Positions 61,173-64,000 of a stretch of 64,000 bases of DNA are shown here, piece after piece. Source of the DNA: Rhinopithecus roxellana (Eukaryota; Chordata; Mammalia; Primates; Cercopithecidae); NCBI RefSeq assembly GCF_007565055.1, contig NC_044557.1, positions 68,267,095 through 68,331,094 of the forward strand, in the 5' to 3' direction. Under the pieces are notes generated by a model. It saw nothing but the letters and a program-made list of their open reading frames with translations, was not told the DNA's origin and did not search any database. Each line of letters begins with the position of its first letter. Position 1 is the first letter of the stretch. A program made the position numbers and the translations under genes.

Positions 61173-61790
61173 ACAGAGAGGAAGGTTGACAGATGGCTCC
61201 AAGGTTGAGCAGTTGGAAGAATGAAGAATGAAGTTACCATTTATCAAGATGGGAATCTTTTGACAGGACCAGAGTTTGGATTTTTTGTTTGTGTGTTTGC
61301 AGTAGGGGAACAAGAGCACGGGGAGAGTCAGTTTTAAACAATTTGAGTTTCAGGTGCCTATTACATATCCAAGCAGATATGTAGACCAAGCAGTTGGAAT
61401 ATAGGTCTGTGGCCCAAGGGAGAGATCCAGGCTGGAGATGTCAATCTAGGCAATAGCAGCATAGATGGCATTTAAAACCGTGAGACTGGATGAGATTATC
61501 AAGGGAATTCAGACATAGAAAAAAGATAAGAGGTCAAAGGATCAAGCTCCAGTGTTTGGTGGCAGAACTAGCACAGGAGGTTAAGGCTGAATGGCAGAAG
61601 GGAAAAAAGGGAAACCAGGAGACTGGATGTGCAGAAAGCAGTGGGACACAGTGCTTCAAGGAAGAGGGGGCAAGGTCAATTGTGTCAAATGATCCGAGAA
61701 TTTTAGTGGAGTGGCAACAATGAAAACATGATTAGACTTTCAAGAGAAAATGAGAGGAAAGAAATCGAAGACAGCACATAGAGACAATTA

Positions 61791-62302
61791 TTTCAAGAAG
61801 AGAAATGGGGTAGTAACTGGAGAGGGAAATGGGGTCAGGAAAGGGATTTTTTTATATGGTGGAAGAAATAACAGCATATTTGTATGCAGATGGGAATGAT
61901 CCAGAAACATTTCTTCGTGTATGAACTAGGAGAAATAATAGAACATATCATAGTGCAGCTAAGAGGACTAAATATGATAAAGCCTGTGATGGAGTAAGTG
62001 CTCAATATGTGCTGAGTGTTACTCATAGAAATCACAGTCTGCCCTTGCGACCAAGGAAGAGAAAGGCTCACCAGCAGAAGCCTGCAGTGCAGTGTGACAG
62101 GTGCTTCTGGTGTCATACGTGGGCTGCTGAGAATATGAAGGAAGAGCCCTGGGACATGGAGCGGGGTGTTTGGATCCAGTAAATATAAGTGGCAAAATAA
62201 TAGGACTAGTTTTGCCACGATAACAAGGCTAGAATGAAACCAAGCTTACCTGAAAATAAATAGGGATTGGGGATTTAATTTCATATGTTATTTTGCTTTC
62301 AG
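61791..62302. other. RIMS2: Intron before gamma exon 3, nothing recognised
   Basis: A 127-codon reverse frame (61835-62218) looks hydrophobic and patternless, and I reject it as a gene. Confidence 0.45.
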
Positions 62303-62415
62303 TCTGATTTTCCCTGGTGTTCGCTTGGCCTCTGATAGCCAATTCAGCGATTTCCTGGATGGCCTTGGCCCTGCTCAGCTAGTGGGACGCCAGACTCTGG
62401 CAACACCTGCAATGG
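62303..62415 (+). CDS. RIMS2: RIMS2 coding exon (gamma exon 3), pre-C2B linker
   Basis: Acceptor 'tattttgctttcag' ends at 62302 and donor 'atgg|gtaagg' begins at 62416. The exon supplies the third base of codon 95 (Asn), residues 96-132, and the first base of Gly133. The product reads LIFPGVRLASDSQFSDFLDG followed by LGPAQLVGRQTLATPAM, a stretch strongly conserved in RIM proteins immediately before the C2B beta-sandwich. Length 113 nt, not a multiple of three. Reading on past the donor gives a false open frame into the downstream Alu. Confidence 0.97.
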
Positions 62416-62484
62416 GTAAGGATTTCTGCCACATGATTTCACTATTTTGTTTTAGATTATTGAAAAGGAAATTCTCTAAATTTC

Positions 62485-62509
62485 ATAGAATCTTCTCTCT
62501 CTCTCTCTC

Positions 62510-62542
<33 letters not shown>

Positions 62543-62838
62543 GACAGAGTTTCACTCTGTTGCCCAGGCTGAAGTGCAGTGGCATGACTATGGTTCACTG
62601 CAGCCTCAACCACCTTGGCTCAAGAAATCCTCCCACCTCATCTTCCCAAGTAGCTGGGACTACAGGCACATGCCACCATACCCAGCAAATATTTTGACTG
62701 TTTTTTTTGTAGAGACAGGGCCTCACTGTGCTGACCAAGCTGGTCTCAAACTCCTGGCCTCAAGCAATCCTCCTGCCTCCACCTCCCAAAATGCTGGGAT
62801 TACAGGCATGAGCCACTGGGCTCAGCCCAATAGAATCT
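62485..62838 (-). mobile_element. Alu SINE, antisense, with (CT)n-poly(T) tail and target-site duplication
   Basis: ATAGAATCT lies at 62485-62493 and 62830-62838. The tail comprises (CT)n at about 62491-62510 and a long T run (62514-62542), followed by a reversed AluJ/S body to 'gggctcagcc'. It fills about half of the 669-bp intron 62416-63084. Confidence 0.95.
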
Positions 62839-63084
62839 GTAACAATATTATCAACAGGAATCAAGACCTTAGATTTTAGCAATAAAAAATATTTAACCAT
62901 TATTTCTCTTTTAATTTTAATGCTTTTTAAAGGAAGATAGTATTGATAGAATTTTAAGTATATTTGAATTTAAGAAAATATATGGGAAATGATGAAATGA
63001 TGTTAAACCAAGGTCTTTGACTCAAGTATTTTCCTTAGTGCATTTGTATATTAAAGCACATTTGTTTCTTCCTCCTTCCATTAG

Positions 63085-63186
63085 GTGACATTCAGGTAGG
63101 AATGATGGACAAAAAGGGACAGTTGGAGGTAGAAATCATCCGGGCCCGTGGCCTTGTTGTAAAACCAGGTTCCAAGACACTGCCAG
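63085..63186 (+). CDS. RIMS2: RIMS2 coding exon (gamma exon 4), start of C2B domain
   Basis: Acceptor 'cctccttccattag' ends at 63084 and donor 'ccag|gtaaaa' begins at 63187. The exon completes Gly133 and encodes residues 134-166 plus one base of codon 167. It enters the C2B beta-sandwich: DIQVGMMDKKGQLEVEIIRA followed by RGLVVKPGSKTLP, the first two beta strands and the following loop. RIM C2B domains lack the full calcium-binding set and act in protein and phosphoinositide binding (established); the relevant loops lie in later exons outside the window. QVGMMDKK and GLVVKPGSKTLP match RIM2 rather than RIM1. The donor has A at +5, the weakest of the four. The 102 nt keep frame if skipped, which would remove part of C2B. 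Confidence 0.97.
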
Positions 63187-64000
63187 GTAAAAACAAAAGA
63201 GATTTTTCTATTATTGTCCATAATCCATATTGTTTCAACTTAGAGACCTTTTGATTGGTTTAGACCTTTGATTTAGTTAATCAAGGTTATTAATGGATAG
63301 TCCATTATGACTGGTTTGGGGCTGGAGTCATTTGTGTGTTTATCCTGAATGAGTGTTCAATGAGGATGATCCGGTGGGGTTAACGTAAGTTGTTAAATAA
63401 GTACGTACGTGGTAGAAACCACTGCAAAATAAAAACCATCCCACTTAGAAAATTCATTTTGTCACACCATGTACACAGGGAGTTCTTTTTTCTTATTAGC
63501 TAGTCTTTTGTGTTGTTCTTCAGTTTCTCTAGAGCTTCAAAATTCTCCTCAGGAATCCGTAAGGCTCTGGAATTAGAATAAAAATAGATACAGGCTCCAA
63601 AAGTAGCATAAGCTATGTATGCTGGATATTCTAATTATAAGACTTTTACTTCCTATAATCTGAGGAAAGAGAGGCACTATTATAACTTCTTATGCTACAT
63701 ATTTCATACTGAAATGTCATTATAATCTAAGGCGCTTGAAGCCATGGAAGGTGCCACAGTGCTCCAAATACATTGTATAGAGATTGTTTGATAAGATGGA
63801 TAAAACAATTCCTGAGGATTCTGAAACTTGATTTCTAGCGTCAGCATCTCTACTGATTGACTTGTAACTTTGACTCAACTTTTCTATCCTTGCAGAAAGT
63901 TTTAATTATATAATCTATTGTATAACCTTGTACTGGTGATTAAGACAGTTGTGTTTATATGTCTTAGAGCTAGTCAACTCATTCTGCTATAAAGAATATC
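63187..64000. other. RIMS2: Start of the next RIMS2 intron, nothing recognised
   Basis: AT-rich, no repeat or exon seen up to the window end. Confidence 0.5.

Larger units (their letters stand above)
59815..61790 (+). repeat. Ancient long interspersed repeat, split by an MLT1-type LTR
   Basis: 'tggttctaggtgctagagat', 'acagcagtgaacaaagcaga', 'ctgagacaggagctccccta', 'gatggtggatggttttgagc', 'ggtggcttggaccagagtgt' and 'gagtttcaggtgcctattac' give about 1.6 kb of an ancient repeat once the LTR at 60790-61172 is removed. The 122-codon frame at 60502-60870 is repeat sequence. Family not named. Confidence 0.55.
1..64000 (+). other. RIMS2: RIMS2 locus, internal part (long-isoform introns plus gamma isoform start)
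   Basis: Four coding exons on the + strand (37378-37519, 58559-58700, 62303-62415, 63085-63186) join in frame into the N-terminal half of RIM2-gamma. RIM proteins are presynaptic active-zone scaffolds for vesicle docking, priming and calcium-channel organisation. Long alpha forms carry Zn-finger, PDZ, C2A and C2B domains, while gamma keeps only a short N-terminus and C2B. Residues that differ between paralogues (for example QVGMMDKK and IIRARGLVVK at the start of C2B) match my recollection of RIM2 rather than RIM1, RIM3 or RIM4. That the whole window lies inside the long transcription unit is established knowledge of the gene, not visible here. Neither end of the gene is in the window. Confidence 0.9.

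Noticed and set aside
61835..62218. 127-codon reverse hydrophobic frame
   Set aside because: No start context, no family match and no splice evidence; AT-rich intron can produce this by chance.
62325..62879. 184-codon + frame
   Set aside because: Its first 31 codons are the genuine RIMS2 exon in frame; after the donor at 62416 it is intron and Alu translation.

Overview
The window is vertebrate nuclear DNA, almost certainly human or a close ape. It has 22 Alu copies (two short fragments and one 5'-truncated; one AluY-like with perfect target-site duplications), young primate-type L1 3' ends, older MIR, L2, MLT1-type LTR and MER1-like copies, low GC, and one sharp CpG island. There are no bacterial-style operons; nearly all long open frames fall in Alu, L1 or CpG-island sequence.

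The only gene I can support is RIMS2 (regulating synaptic membrane exocytosis 2), read on the + strand. A CpG island at about 36,850-37,720 holds the internal promoter and first coding exon (37,378-37,519) of the short gamma isoform. Three further coding exons follow at 58,559-58,700, 62,303-62,415 and 63,085-63,186. The splice sites and phases fit exactly: joined, the four pieces give 166 codons plus one base and enter the first strands of the C2B domain. The rest of the gene lies beyond the right edge.

From knowledge of the gene, the long RIM2 isoforms start far upstream, so positions 1-36,850 would be intron for them and upstream flank for gamma. I found no convincing long-isoform exon there. 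Layout: 1-36.8 kb, repeat-rich intron (two antisense L1 fragments, 16 Alu copies, an MLT1-type LTR, MIR/L2 and a MER1-like element); 36.85-37.7 kb, gamma promoter and exon 1; 37.5-58.6 kb, first gamma intron of 21 kb; 58.6-63.2 kb, three exons shared with longer isoforms and separated by short repeat-bearing introns; 63.2-64 kb, start of the next intron.

I do not see an undescribed biological system. The observations most worth checking are the alternative-promoter layout with an upstream-ATG-free leader, a strong inverted Alu pair, an Alu filling half of a 669-bp intron, a double E-box hairpin, a 48-bp tandem duplication just upstream of a shared exon, and several probably polymorphic microsatellites. 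Repeat family names come from recognising consensus-like stretches by eye, so subfamily labels are tentative.
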